From Thermoleophilales bacterium (GTDB lineage Bacteria > Actinomycetota > Thermoleophilia > Solirubrobacterales > 70-9), in the NCBI GenBank assembly GCA_020636895.1, contig JACJWZ010000001.1:1355501-1419500 (forward strand): a stretch of DNA of 64,000 nt, given 5' to 3'. Numbering within the stretch: the stretch's first letter is position 1; each line of letters opens with the position of its first letter. Below are positions 34,292 through 42,361 of the stretch, piece after piece. Both the position numbers and the translations under genes were made by a program. The notes beneath the pieces are model-generated. The model did not search any database. It saw only the letters and a list, made by a program, of their open reading frames with translations, and had not been told where the DNA came from.

Positions 34292-35143
34292 GTGGACCTC
34301 CTGCTCGACCCGCTGCGCAACGGCATCACCCAGAGGGCGCTGATCGACCTGCTCATCCTCGGCGTCGTCTGCGGGCCGCTCGGCGTCTGGGTGGTGCTCT
34401 TCCGCCAGAGCTACTCGGCGGAGTCGATGGCCCACTCGATGCTTCCCGGCCTCGTCGTCGCGGCGTTGATCGGCGCTCCCCTCGGGGTCGGGGCGGCAGC
34501 CGGGCTCGCCGTCGCCGCAGCGACGATCGCAATCGCGAGCCGCCAGCGGCTCGTCGGCCCGGACGCCGCCGTCGCCGTCGCGGTGACGACGCTCTTCGGC
34601 CTCGGCACCCTGCTCGCCCTCTCGCCGCAGACGCCGTTGCGCCTCGGCGAGCTGCTCTTCGGCGACCCGCTCTCGGTCTCGACCGCCGACCTGCTCGCCT
34701 CCGCCGCCCTCGCGCTCGCCGGCCTCGCCGCCCTCGCCGCCGGGCACCGCACGCTGACGCTCGGCGGCTTCGATCCGCAGTCGGCGGGCAATCTCGGCGC
34801 CGGCCCCGGCGCCGCCACCTGGCTCCTCCTCGCCCTACTCGCGCTGACGACGCTGATCGCCGTGCAGGCGCTCGGCAACCTGCTCGTCGTCGCGATCGTG
34901 ATCGGCCCCGCCGCGGCAGCGCTGCAGCTATGCGACCGCCTCGTCCCCGCCCTCGCCACGGCCGCCGCGTTCGCGGTCGCGGCCGGCGTCGCCGGCATCT
35001 ACCTCAGCTACTGGGCGGAGCTGGCGGCTGGCGCCTCGATAGCGATCTGCGCGGTGGCGACTTTCGGGTTGGCGGCGGTGGCGACCAGCCTCCGCGGGCC
35101 CGCGACGCGACGGTTCCTCGAGTGGTCATCCGCCACGGAATAG
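34292..35143 (+). CDS. znuB: Zinc ABC transporter permease 2 (ABC-3 family)
   Basis: A 283-residue ABC-3 permease, last gene of the zinc operon. It has about eight membrane segments, SYSAESMAHSMLPGLVVAALIGAPLG (typical ABC-3 early motif), GGFDPQSAGNLG (coupling region) and VQALGNLLVVAIVIGPAAAALQL. Having two different permeases per ATPase is common in actinobacterial zinc systems. The GTG start follows the ATPase closely. Confidence 0.9.
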   Translation: MDLLLDPLRNGITQRALIDLLILGVVCGPLGVWVVLFRQSYSAESMAHSMLPGLVVAALIGAPLGVGAAAGLAVAAATIAIASRQRLVGPDAAVAVAVTTLFGLGTLLALSPQTPLRLGELLFGDPLSVSTADLLASAALALAGLAALAAGHRTLTLGGFDPQSAGNLGAGPGAATWLLLALLALTTLIAVQALGNLLVVAIVIGPAAAALQLCDRLVPALATAAAFAVAAGVAGIYLSYWAELAAGASIAICAVATFGLAAVATSLRGPATRRFLEWSSATE

Positions 35144-35187
35144 ACCGTTCGCAGTGATTTCAGCCGAATTTCCGTCCGAGGCACATG

Positions 35188-35201
35188 CGAACATGTGTTT
35201 G
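35188..35201 (+). promoter_or_regulatory. SOS (LexA) box candidate
   Basis: CGAACATGTGTTTG is an exact match to the CGAACRNRYGTTYG consensus for LexA operators of Gram-positive bacteria including actinobacteria. It lies inside the perfect repeat cacatg-cgaa-catgtg (35182-35197), 54 nt before tRNA-Leu and upstream of the LAGLIDADG gene. Binding is inferred. Confidence 0.6.
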
Positions 35202-35254
35202 GGTGATTCCACGGTTCTGCTCATCGCGACGAACGGTTAGATTGTCGTCTCCGC

Positions 35255-35338
35255 GCGGCCGTGGCGGAACTGGCAGACGCGATGTCTTCAGGTGGCATTG
35301 GGCTAACGCCCGTGGAGGTTCGAGTCCTCTCGGCCGCA
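35255..35338 (+). tRNA. tRNA-Leu (anticodon CAG)
   Basis: A class II tRNA. The acceptor stem pairs GCGGCCG (35255-35261) with CGGCCGC (35331-35337), discriminator A. The D-arm is TGGCGGAACTGGCAGACGC; the anticodon stem-loop ATGTC-TTCAGGT-GGCAT carries CAG; the long variable arm TGGGCTAACGCCC is typical of leucine; the T-loop is GGTTCGAGTCC. CCA is not encoded. Confidence 0.96.
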
Positions 35339-35360
35339 TCGGCTCGACCTGGGTGACTCC

Positions 35361-36128
35361 GTGAGATCGGAGGCCCAGGTCGAGCTGGTTCTGGCGCTCG
35401 CGGAGCGAGGGCTCAACGCCTCCCAGATCGCCCGGGAGGCGGGAGTTCCCCGCAGCACCGTTCGGGACTGGGTCGGGGGGAAGCTCCCAAAGGGGTTCGC
35501 CGCCGACTCGACCCGGTGCTCAGCTTGCGGCGGCGAGCACGACCTGCGGACGCCGCCCGCGAGCTACCCATATCTCCTGGGTATGTACCTCGGGGACGGT
35601 TTCGTATCGCTACACCGCAGAGGGGTCGCGCGCCTTCGCGTCTTCCTCGATCTCGCCTACCCGGGAATCATCGACGAAACCAGGGCGGCGATCGCCGATC
35701 ACGTCCCCGGCAACCGCATCCACTCCCAACTCAGATCGAGCAACTTCAGCGACGCTCCTGAATTGACGCACGTGGTCGTGAGCGCGTACTCGAAGACCTG
35801 GCCCTGCTGGCTGCCTCAGCATGGCCCGGGCAAGAAGCATGAGCGCCGAATCGCGCTCGCGGACTGGCAGATGCGCTGCGTCGAGGGCAACCCGGGACTC
35901 CTTCTGCGCGGTCTCATCCATTCGGACGGATGCCGCTTCATCAACACCGGGACGAACTGGTCGAATCCGCGCTACAGCTTCTCCAACCAATCGGAGGACA
36001 TACGAGCGATCTTCGAGAACGCCTGCGATCTACTCGGACTCCACACGACGAGGGCGCCGCACACTGTGTACGTCTCCCGCAAGGACGACGTCGCGACGCT
36101 CGATGCCCACGTCGGCCCGAAGTACTGA
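35361..36128 (+). CDS. HTH + LAGLIDADG endonuclease next to tRNA-Leu
   Basis: A 255-residue protein. An N-terminal homeodomain-like HTH (LNASQIAREAGVPRSTVRDWVGG, residues 18-40) precedes a short Cys pair (CSACGG), then a LAGLIDADG fold with two motifs: YLLGMYLGDG (71-80) and LLRGLIHSDG (181-190), each retaining the acidic residue. The two motifs indicate a monomeric, two-repeat enzyme. The GTG start lies 22 nt after the tRNA-Leu 3' end, with no intron or intein evident, so it is a free-standing relative of homing endonucleases. Target and activity unknown. Confidence 0.85.
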   Translation: MRSEAQVELVLALAERGLNASQIAREAGVPRSTVRDWVGGKLPKGFAADSTRCSACGGEHDLRTPPASYPYLLGMYLGDGFVSLHRRGVARLRVFLDLAYPGIIDETRAAIADHVPGNRIHSQLRSSNFSDAPELTHVVVSAYSKTWPCWLPQHGPGKKHERRIALADWQMRCVEGNPGLLLRGLIHSDGCRFINTGTNWSNPRYSFSNQSEDIRAIFENACDLLGLHTTRAPHTVYVSRKDDVATLDAHVGPKY

Positions 36129-36162
36129 CCTGCCCGCCGCTCCTGACATCATCCGGGGCCGG

Positions 36163-37233
36163 ATGCGCGTCGGACTCGTACTCGGTGCCGGTGGAGTGCA
36201 GGGAGGGGCCTGGCTGACCGGGGCGCTCGACGCGATCGCCGAGGAGACGGGCTGGGACCCGGCCAGCGCCGACTACATCGTCGGCACGTCCGCGGGATCG
36301 ATGCTCGCGACGCTGATCGCCGCCGGACTGCCGCCGTGGTTCATGGTCGCCCACTCGAAGGGTGAGACGTTCGCTGGGATGACCGACGCGCGCGGCGGCG
36401 TCGCCGGCGACGCGGACCGGGCCGGCGGCGCCCGGTACCACCTCGAGCGCGGTGCGATCCCATGGTTCCCGGGCTCGCCGGAGCTGATCGTGCGCAGCGC
36501 GGTACGCCCGCACCGCCACACCCCCGCCGCCCTGATCAGCGGCTGGGCGCCGCGAGGCGTCATCAGCAACGAGCCGCTGCGCGAGATCGTCCGCACCGCC
36601 GTCGCCGGGAACTGGACCTCCCACCAAAACCACTGGGTCGTCGCCTGCGACTACGCGACGGGCCGCCGGGCCACCTTCGGTCGCAAAGGTGCCCCCGACG
36701 CCCACATCGAGGACGCGGTCGCCGCCTCCTGCTCGATCCCCGGCTTCTACCGGCCCGTTCGCATCGGCGACCGCTCCTACGTCGACGGCGGCATCTGGTC
36801 GGCCTCCAACCTCGACGTCCTCCGTGGCCTCGAGCTCGACCTCGTCATCTGCTTCAACCCGACGTCGAGCCTGCATCCGATCCGCGCGATCAACCCGGTC
36901 GCCGCCTTCGGGCTCGTCTTCAACCGGGCGAGCGGCCGGCGGCTCGGCTCGGAGGCGAAGCGCCTGCGGGCGGAGGGGACCAAGGTGGTGCTCGTGCAGC
37001 CGACCCATCACGACCTCGAGGCGATGGGCGTGAACCTGATGCGGGCGGGCAACCGCAACGAGGTGATCGAGATCGCGCGCGAGACGGTCGCCGCGCAGCT
37101 CTGGGAGCCGGAGACCGCGAACCTTCTCGCGGATCTCCCGCAAGGAGACCCCGACATGATCCGTCGCCCCGACCGCCCCTCCTACGAGTGGCCGGGCATC
37201 GAGGAACTGGCCGCCCGCGTGGGTCCCGGCTAG
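36163..37233 (+). CDS. Patatin-like phospholipase
   Basis: A 356-residue patatin-family lipid acyl hydrolase. Glycine-rich oxyanion loop LVLGAGGVQGGAWLTGAL (residues 5-22), nucleophile elbow GTSAG with Ser43, and the catalytic dyad aspartate in SYVDGGIWSASNLDVL (about residue 208). No signal peptide; probably cytoplasmic or membrane-associated. It lies 34 nt after the LAGLIDADG gene on the same strand. Confidence 0.9.
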   Translation: MRVGLVLGAGGVQGGAWLTGALDAIAEETGWDPASADYIVGTSAGSMLATLIAAGLPPWFMVAHSKGETFAGMTDARGGVAGDADRAGGARYHLERGAIPWFPGSPELIVRSAVRPHRHTPAALISGWAPRGVISNEPLREIVRTAVAGNWTSHQNHWVVACDYATGRRATFGRKGAPDAHIEDAVAASCSIPGFYRPVRIGDRSYVDGGIWSASNLDVLRGLELDLVICFNPTSSLHPIRAINPVAAFGLVFNRASGRRLGSEAKRLRAEGTKVVLVQPTHHDLEAMGVNLMRAGNRNEVIEIARETVAAQLWEPETANLLADLPQGDPDMIRRPDRPSYEWPGIEELAARVGPG

Positions 37234-37300
37234 GAGCGGATCCGCTCGCGAGCCCGAGCGGGTCGGGCTCGCCGGACCGGCGCCTCCCTAGGCTGACGCG

Positions 37301-37984
37301 ATGGCCGCCCCACAACTCCCACCCCTGATCCTCCAGCACGAGGCGTCGACCCCCGCCGACCTGCTCGGGGAGTGGCTGCGCGAACGCGGCATTGTCGTCG
37401 AGACGGTGCCCGTCTGGGAGCGGGGCGCGCCGACGGATCCCACCGGCCGCCCGTGGATCTGCTCGCTCGGATCCGACCAGACGCCCGGCCAACCGGGCCC
37501 GGCCTGGGTCGAGGACGAGATCGCGTTCCTGCGGGCGGCGCTCGATGCCGACGTCCCCGTCCTCGGCCTCTGCTTCGGCGGCCAGGCCCTCGCCGCAGCG
37601 GCAGGCGGCAGCGTCCACCCCGCCGACCCTCCCGCCGTCGGCTGGGCCGAGGTCGAGACCGACGTCCCGGAGCTGATCGCGCCCGGCCCCTGGCTCCACT
37701 TCCACTACCACCAGCTCGAGCCGCCCCCCGGCTCCACCGAGCTCGCCCGCTCGCCCGCCGGCGTCGCGGCCTTCCGCCTCGGCCGCAACCTCGGCCTGCA
37801 GTTCCACCCGGAGACGGGCCCGACCGTCGCCGCCGGCTGGGCGCTCAGCGAGCGCGCGGACCTGGAGCGGATCGGGATCGACCCCGACTCCGTGACGAGC
37901 GGAGGCGACGCGCTCGGAGCGCGGACGCGAGACCTCGCCTTCGGGCTCTTCGACGCCTGGCACAGAGACGTCCTCGGAGCATGA
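37301..37984 (+). CDS. Class I glutamine amidotransferase-like protein
   Basis: A 227-residue GATase-1 fold. Nucleophile elbow PVLGLCFGGQALA with Cys91, and the His/Glu pair in GLQFHPETG (His169, Glu171) complete the triad. It lacks a synthetase domain, resembling GMP-synthase-like stand-alone amidotransferases. Its stop overlaps the ATG of the next gene (ATGA). Substrate unknown. Confidence 0.88.
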   Translation: MAAPQLPPLILQHEASTPADLLGEWLRERGIVVETVPVWERGAPTDPTGRPWICSLGSDQTPGQPGPAWVEDEIAFLRAALDADVPVLGLCFGGQALAAAAGGSVHPADPPAVGWAEVETDVPELIAPGPWLHFHYHQLEPPPGSTELARSPAGVAAFRLGRNLGLQFHPETGPTVAAGWALSERADLERIGIDPDSVTSGGDALGARTRDLAFGLFDAWHRDVLGA

Positions 37985-39912
37985 ACCGGCCCCGCCAGGG
38001 GCCGCCGACCGCAACGTTCGGGCTCCTACCTGGTTCCCTAGTGGGAGTGCGCGACCCCGCCCAGCACGCCTTCCGCCCCGCCGCGCGGCGGATCCTCGCA
38101 GCGTCCCTGATGACGCTGCTCGCGACCCTGCTCGCAGCTCCCGTCCCCGGAGCGGCCGCCTCCTTCAAGCACCTCGACTCCTCCCAGATCCAGGGCGTGA
38201 AGCTCTACGAGCTCGGCGTGGCCGACGCCAACGACGACGGGCTTCTCGACGTCTTCACGACGAACCACAAGTTCGACTCCGCGCTTCTCGCCGGAGACGG
38301 GAAGGGCGGCTTCACCGATGTCTTCACCCAGTCCGGCCTCAGCCCGACGCAGGAGTTCCCCGGCTACGAGGACCTGCATCGCGAGCCCGACCGCTCCGCC
38401 CCCGGCCTCTACCTGTACGCCACCGACCGCGACCAGCCCCGCGACCCATTCCACATCGCAACCACCGGCATCGCCGCGTCGGGCAGCCTCACCTTCTTCG
38501 CCGAGGACCTCGCGGTCCAGGCCTCGACCAACGCGACGGTCACCGCCAGCCCCGTTCCGGACGGCGGCACGCGGCTCGACTTCGACGCCCAGCCGGGAGC
38601 GCTCGTCGACATCACCGTCGAGCACATCGACCTCCCGATCGCCGTCTCCGTCGACACCCCCGCCGACCCGGCGCAGATCCGCGTCGGCGCCGATGTCGTG
38701 CCGGCGACGACCCGGCAGTTCACGCTGACGCTGCGCGACCGTCACGGATTCGGGTTCGCCGACTACGACGGCGACCTCGCAACCGACCTCTTCATCGCGA
38801 CCGGAGGCCTCGGCGGCGAGATCGTCGACCCCTTCTTCACCGGGCGCCAGAACGACGAGCTCCTCCTCAACCGCTCCGGCTCATACGCCGACGCGACCGC
38901 GGCGAGCGGCCTCTTCAAGGGCGTCTGCCGCGGGCGCGCCTCGCGCGTCGCCGACTTCGATGGCGACGGTGATCTCGACATCCTCGAAACCTGTGACGAG
39001 GCGCCGCCGCAGCTCTACCTCGGCGACGGACGCGGCGGCTTCTCGACGGGCCCCGCCCCGCCCGTCGTCGGGACCGTCTACCGCCTCGTCGATCTCGGCC
39101 GCCGCGGCAAGCTGACGCTCGTCGCCGCCGTCGGCTCCGAGCTGCAGCTCTGGCGCTTCTCCGACGACACCTGGCAGCTGACCGGGAGCGTCCGCACGCT
39201 GAACGGCACCTCCCCGCCGCAGACGCTCTCGGCTGGAGACATCGACAGCGACGGCGATCTCGACCTGCTCGCCACCGCCCGCGGCGGCAACACGGTCCTG
39301 CGCAACGAAGGCGGGGTCCTCAAGCGCCGGGCCCCCGGGAAGCTCGGGCTCCCCGAGCGCGGCACGCTCGCCGCCGCGTTCGTCGACTTCGACAACGACG
39401 GGGACCTGGATGCCGACCTGATCCCGCAGGGTCTCTACGAATCGGACGGCCGCGACTTCAAGCGCACCCGCAAGCTCGACTACAAGCCGCTGCCGAACGG
39501 CAGGATCGGCTACGGGATCGTCTCCTGGCCCGACCTCGACAACGACGGCCGCCGCGATCTCCTCTCAGCGCGCGGGCGCGGGGAGTTCGCAGCCTCCCAG
39601 GTGATCGACCTGCGTCGCAACACCACCAGGCGCAGCGGCCACTGGCTCGAGGTCGACCTGCTCGGCCCGGCCGGCAATGCGCAGTCGATGGGCGGAACCG
39701 TGAAGGTGAGAACCGCGGACGGCTGGAGCTACGGGTGGGTCGGCCAGAGCGAGGACTCCCGTTACTCCTCCGGCCACTACCGGGTCTACTTCGGCCTCGG
39801 CGAGCGGTCGCGGATCCGCAAGCTGGTCGCCCGTTGGCCCGACGGCGGCAAGGTAGTGCGCCGGGATCTCCGAGCGGACCGCGTGATGAGGATCACCGCC
39901 CCCGGTCGTTGA
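37981..39912 (+). CDS. Secreted FG-GAP/ASPIC-UnbV (CRTAC1-like) protein
   Basis: A 643-residue exported protein. A long basic N-terminus and hydrophobic signal (residues ~37-60, ending GAAA) precede repeated FG-GAP/integrin-type calcium-binding motifs: DANDDGLLDVF, DYDGDLATDLF, DFDGDGDLDIL, DIDSDGDLDLL, DFDNDGDLDAD, DLDNDGRRDLL. The C-terminus (GHWLEVDLLGPAGNAQSMGGTVKVRTADG...HFGLG-like VYFGLGERSRIRKLVARWPDG) is an ASPIC/UnbV domain. Likely a cell-surface beta-propeller; partner unknown. The true start could be internal, at GTG 38041. Confidence 0.87.
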   Translation: MNRPRQGPPTATFGLLPGSLVGVRDPAQHAFRPAARRILAASLMTLLATLLAAPVPGAAASFKHLDSSQIQGVKLYELGVADANDDGLLDVFTTNHKFDSALLAGDGKGGFTDVFTQSGLSPTQEFPGYEDLHREPDRSAPGLYLYATDRDQPRDPFHIATTGIAASGSLTFFAEDLAVQASTNATVTASPVPDGGTRLDFDAQPGALVDITVEHIDLPIAVSVDTPADPAQIRVGADVVPATTRQFTLTLRDRHGFGFADYDGDLATDLFIATGGLGGEIVDPFFTGRQNDELLLNRSGSYADATAASGLFKGVCRGRASRVADFDGDGDLDILETCDEAPPQLYLGDGRGGFSTGPAPPVVGTVYRLVDLGRRGKLTLVAAVGSELQLWRFSDDTWQLTGSVRTLNGTSPPQTLSAGDIDSDGDLDLLATARGGNTVLRNEGGVLKRRAPGKLGLPERGTLAAAFVDFDNDGDLDADLIPQGLYESDGRDFKRTRKLDYKPLPNGRIGYGIVSWPDLDNDGRRDLLSARGRGEFAASQVIDLRRNTTRRSGHWLEVDLLGPAGNAQSMGGTVKVRTADGWSYGWVGQSEDSRYSSGHYRVYFGLGERSRIRKLVARWPDGGKVVRRDLRADRVMRITAPGR

Positions 39913-39960
39913 GCGGGCGAGCGGCGCGAGACAGCTCACAAGCACCGGAGGGCGAGCAAG

Positions 39961-40006
39961 AAAAAAGAGTGGCGCTCGGTGCCTCGGGGGATCAGCACCG
40001 AGCGCC
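39961..40006 (-). terminator. Intrinsic terminator on the minus strand
   Basis: A 12-bp perfect stem (ggcgctcggtgc at 39971-39982 with gcaccgagcgcc at 39995-40006, loop 12 nt) is followed on the minus strand by ACTCTTTTTTC, a proper T-run. On the plus strand no T-run follows. The nearest minus-strand gene is the monooxygenase ending at 40655, beyond tetR. Confidence 0.65.
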
Positions 40007-40032
40007 GAAAACGGAACATTACTATTCCACTT

Positions 40033-40043
40033 AGCGTTACGCT
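40033..40043 (+). promoter_or_regulatory. Candidate TetR operator
   Basis: The palindrome agcgt-t-acgct lies 6 nt before the tetR GTG within an AT-rich patch unusual for this genome. It is a plausible autoregulatory operator; shown by position and symmetry only. Confidence 0.35.
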
Positions 40044-40049
40044 TACTCG

Positions 40050-40634
40050 GTGCAGATCTCGGTGGACACAGGGGGCACACGCGTCGACGCGCAGCGCAAC
40101 CGCGAGGCCGTCATCGACGCCGCGCTGGAGCTCCTGGCCCGCAACCCCAACGCGAGCATGAAGACGATCGCCGAGCGCTCCGGCGTCGGGCGGACGACCG
40201 TCTACCGCCACTTCCCCACGCGCCTCGACCTCGTCCACGCCCTCTTCGAGCGCGTGGTGGAGGAATCGAAGTCCGTGACCCAAGCGGTGATCGACGTCGA
40301 CGCCTCCGCCGCGGACGTCCTCCGCGCCCTCGGCCCCGCCCTGATCGGCATCGGGCAGCGCTTCCGGTACCTGCACGGTCTCCGGCAGCTGGGCGACGAG
40401 GTGATCGCCGAGAGCACCTTCGACCCCGACGATCCGGTCCGTCTCTACGTGATCGCAGCTATCGAGCGTGGCGAGATCCGCGACGACCTGCCGCTGCAAT
40501 GGATCCTGACGACGATCAGCGCCACGACGTCCGCGACGCTGATCGAGTTCCACGCCGGGCGCATGGACGCCGAGCACGCCGGTGAGGTCCTGGGCGAGCT
40601 CTTCGTCAGGACCTTCACCGCATCGGCGCGCTGA
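40050..40634 (+). CDS. TetR-family regulator
   Basis: A 194-residue repressor. N-terminal HTH (NREAVIDAALELLARNPNASMKTIAERSGVGRTTVYRHFPTRLDLVHALF, residues 16-66) followed by an all-helical ligand-binding domain. GTG start after an AT-rich promoter-like region. It is convergent with the monooxygenase gene 20 nt away and may regulate it; inferred from proximity. Confidence 0.92.
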   Translation: MQISVDTGGTRVDAQRNREAVIDAALELLARNPNASMKTIAERSGVGRTTVYRHFPTRLDLVHALFERVVEESKSVTQAVIDVDASAADVLRALGPALIGIGQRFRYLHGLRQLGDEVIAESTFDPDDPVRLYVIAAIERGEIRDDLPLQWILTTISATTSATLIEFHAGRMDAEHAGEVLGELFVRTFTASAR

Positions 40635-40654
40635 GCGCCCGGCGCGGCAGGGGC

Positions 40655-42178
40655 TCAGACCGCAAGCTTCTCCGGCTCCGGCTCGCGCGAGCGGCTCGAG
40701 AACCGCATCTCCTCGTCGACGGGGGAGTCGCGCAGGTACTTGGCGTCCCGGTTGTAGTTCATCGTCAGGAACCACGGCGCCTCGGTGCCCTGCTTGGGCA
40801 GGTCGCCGAGGGAGCGCATCACGTAGCCGGCCTGGAAGTCGAGGAGGGGCCGCAGTTCCATTCCGGGATCGTGGACCTCGGGGACGGCGATCTCCCTGCC
40901 GGTCCGGTCGGCGTAGTCGATCAGCCGGCACATGTACTCGCAGACGAGGTCGACCTTGAGCGTCCACGACGAGTTCGTGTAGCCGATCGCGAAGACGAAG
41001 TTCGGAACGTCGCTGAGCATCATCCCCTTGTAGGCGACGGTGTCCGCGAACGAGACCTCCTCCCCGTCCACCGACATCTCGATCCCACCGAAGAGGAGCA
41101 CGTTGAGGCCGGTCGCCGTGACGATGATGTCGGCCTCGAGCTCGCGGCCGGAGGCAAGGCGGATGCCCTTCGGGGTGAACGTCTCGATGGTGTCGGTGAC
41201 GACCTCGGCACGGCCCTCGCGGATCGTCCGGAAGAGGTCACCGTCGGGAACGGCGCAGAGCCGCTGGTCCCACGGTCCGTACTTCGGCTTGAAGTGGACG
41301 TCGACGTCGCAGCCGCTGCCCTCCAACTCCTTCTTGTTGACCCAACGGATGAGGCGCCGGGCCAGGCGTGGGAAGCGCTGGCTGAGGCCGTACATGGCGC
41401 GCTGGCGGAAGATGTTCTTACGACGTGTGATCGCGTAGGCGCGCTCGTCGCCGAGCAGCTTGCGCAGGCGGATGGCGAGCCCATCCTTCTCCGGCACCGG
41501 CAGCACGTAGGTCGGCGAGCGCTGCAGCATCGTCACCCTGCCGGCGCCGTCGTCCGCCAGCGCCGGGATGAGCGTCACGGCGGTGGCGCCGGAGCCGATC
41601 ACGACCACACGCTTGCCGGCGTAGTCGAGGTCCTCGGGCCAGTGCTGGGGGTGGACGATCGTGCCCTCGAATTCGGCCAGACCCTCGAAGTGCGGCATGT
41701 AGCCCTGGTCGTAGCGGTAGTAGCCGCTGCCGCTGTACAGCCACTGGGCGGTCATCTCGAACGGGCCGGGGTCATCGCCGCCCAGCCGCTCACCCTTGAC
41801 GGTCCAGAGCCCGCGCTCGGTCGAGAACTCGGCGGAGGCGACACGATGCCGGTAGCGGATGTGCGCGTCGATCCCGTTCTCCTCAGCGGTCTCGCGGATG
41901 TACGCCTTGATCGCCGGCCCGTCGGCGATGGCCTTCTCGTTGGTCCAGGGCTTGAACGCGTAGCCGAAGGTGTGCAGGTCGGAGTCGGAGCGAATTCCGG
42001 GATAACGGAAGAGGTCCCAGGTCCCGCCGAGGTCCTCGCGGGCATCGAGAATCGCGTAGGTCTTCTGCGGCAGCTCGTCCTGCAGGTGGTAAGCGGCGCC
42101 GATTCCGGAGACGCCCGCGCCGATGATGAGCAGGTCGACGTGATCGGTGGAGGTGGCGGTGGCGGCGTGGTCGTACAT
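40655..42178 (-). CDS. Baeyer-Villiger-type flavin monooxygenase
   Basis: A 507-residue FAD/NADPH monooxygenase. FAD motif LLIIGAGVSGIGAAYHL (residues 16-32), the BVMO fingerprint FEGTIVHPQHW (F-x-G-x3-H-x3-W, near residue 170) and NADPH motif VVVIGSGATAVTLIPAL. The stretch FRYPGIRSDSDLHTFGYAFKPW is typical of the family. A GGAGAG ribosome site precedes ATG 42178. It likely inserts oxygen into ketones. The upstream spacer, shared with the divergent PucR-type gene, is rich in TTGCA/TGCAA repeats. Confidence 0.93.
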   Translation of the reverse strand: MYDHAATATSTDHVDLLIIGAGVSGIGAAYHLQDELPQKTYAILDAREDLGGTWDLFRYPGIRSDSDLHTFGYAFKPWTNEKAIADGPAIKAYIRETAEENGIDAHIRYRHRVASAEFSTERGLWTVKGERLGGDDPGPFEMTAQWLYSGSGYYRYDQGYMPHFEGLAEFEGTIVHPQHWPEDLDYAGKRVVVIGSGATAVTLIPALADDGAGRVTMLQRSPTYVLPVPEKDGLAIRLRKLLGDERAYAITRRKNIFRQRAMYGLSQRFPRLARRLIRWVNKKELEGSGCDVDVHFKPKYGPWDQRLCAVPDGDLFRTIREGRAEVVTDTIETFTPKGIRLASGRELEADIIVTATGLNVLLFGGIEMSVDGEEVSFADTVAYKGMMLSDVPNFVFAIGYTNSSWTLKVDLVCEYMCRLIDYADRTGREIAVPEVHDPGMELRPLLDFQAGYVMRSLGDLPKQGTEAPWFLTMNYNRDAKYLRDSPVDEEMRFSSRSREPEPEKLAV

Positions 42179-42361
42179 GAAGCTCTCCTCTGCGCTCGGG
42201 TCTACCGGAACCTTCGCCGGGGACAGAACGCGGGACAACGTCGATTGCACCGAAGATGCAACGGTTGCTTGTGCAGGTTGCACATCCCCACGCGTGGAAT
42301 GGCGGCGCCCAAGCCGCTCTCCGTAAGCGGGATGCACACCCACAGGTCATAGGATGACTGC

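Noticed and set aside
39971..40006. Terminator for the FG-GAP gene on the plus strand
   Set aside because: No T-run follows the stem on that strand; the T-run is on the minus side.
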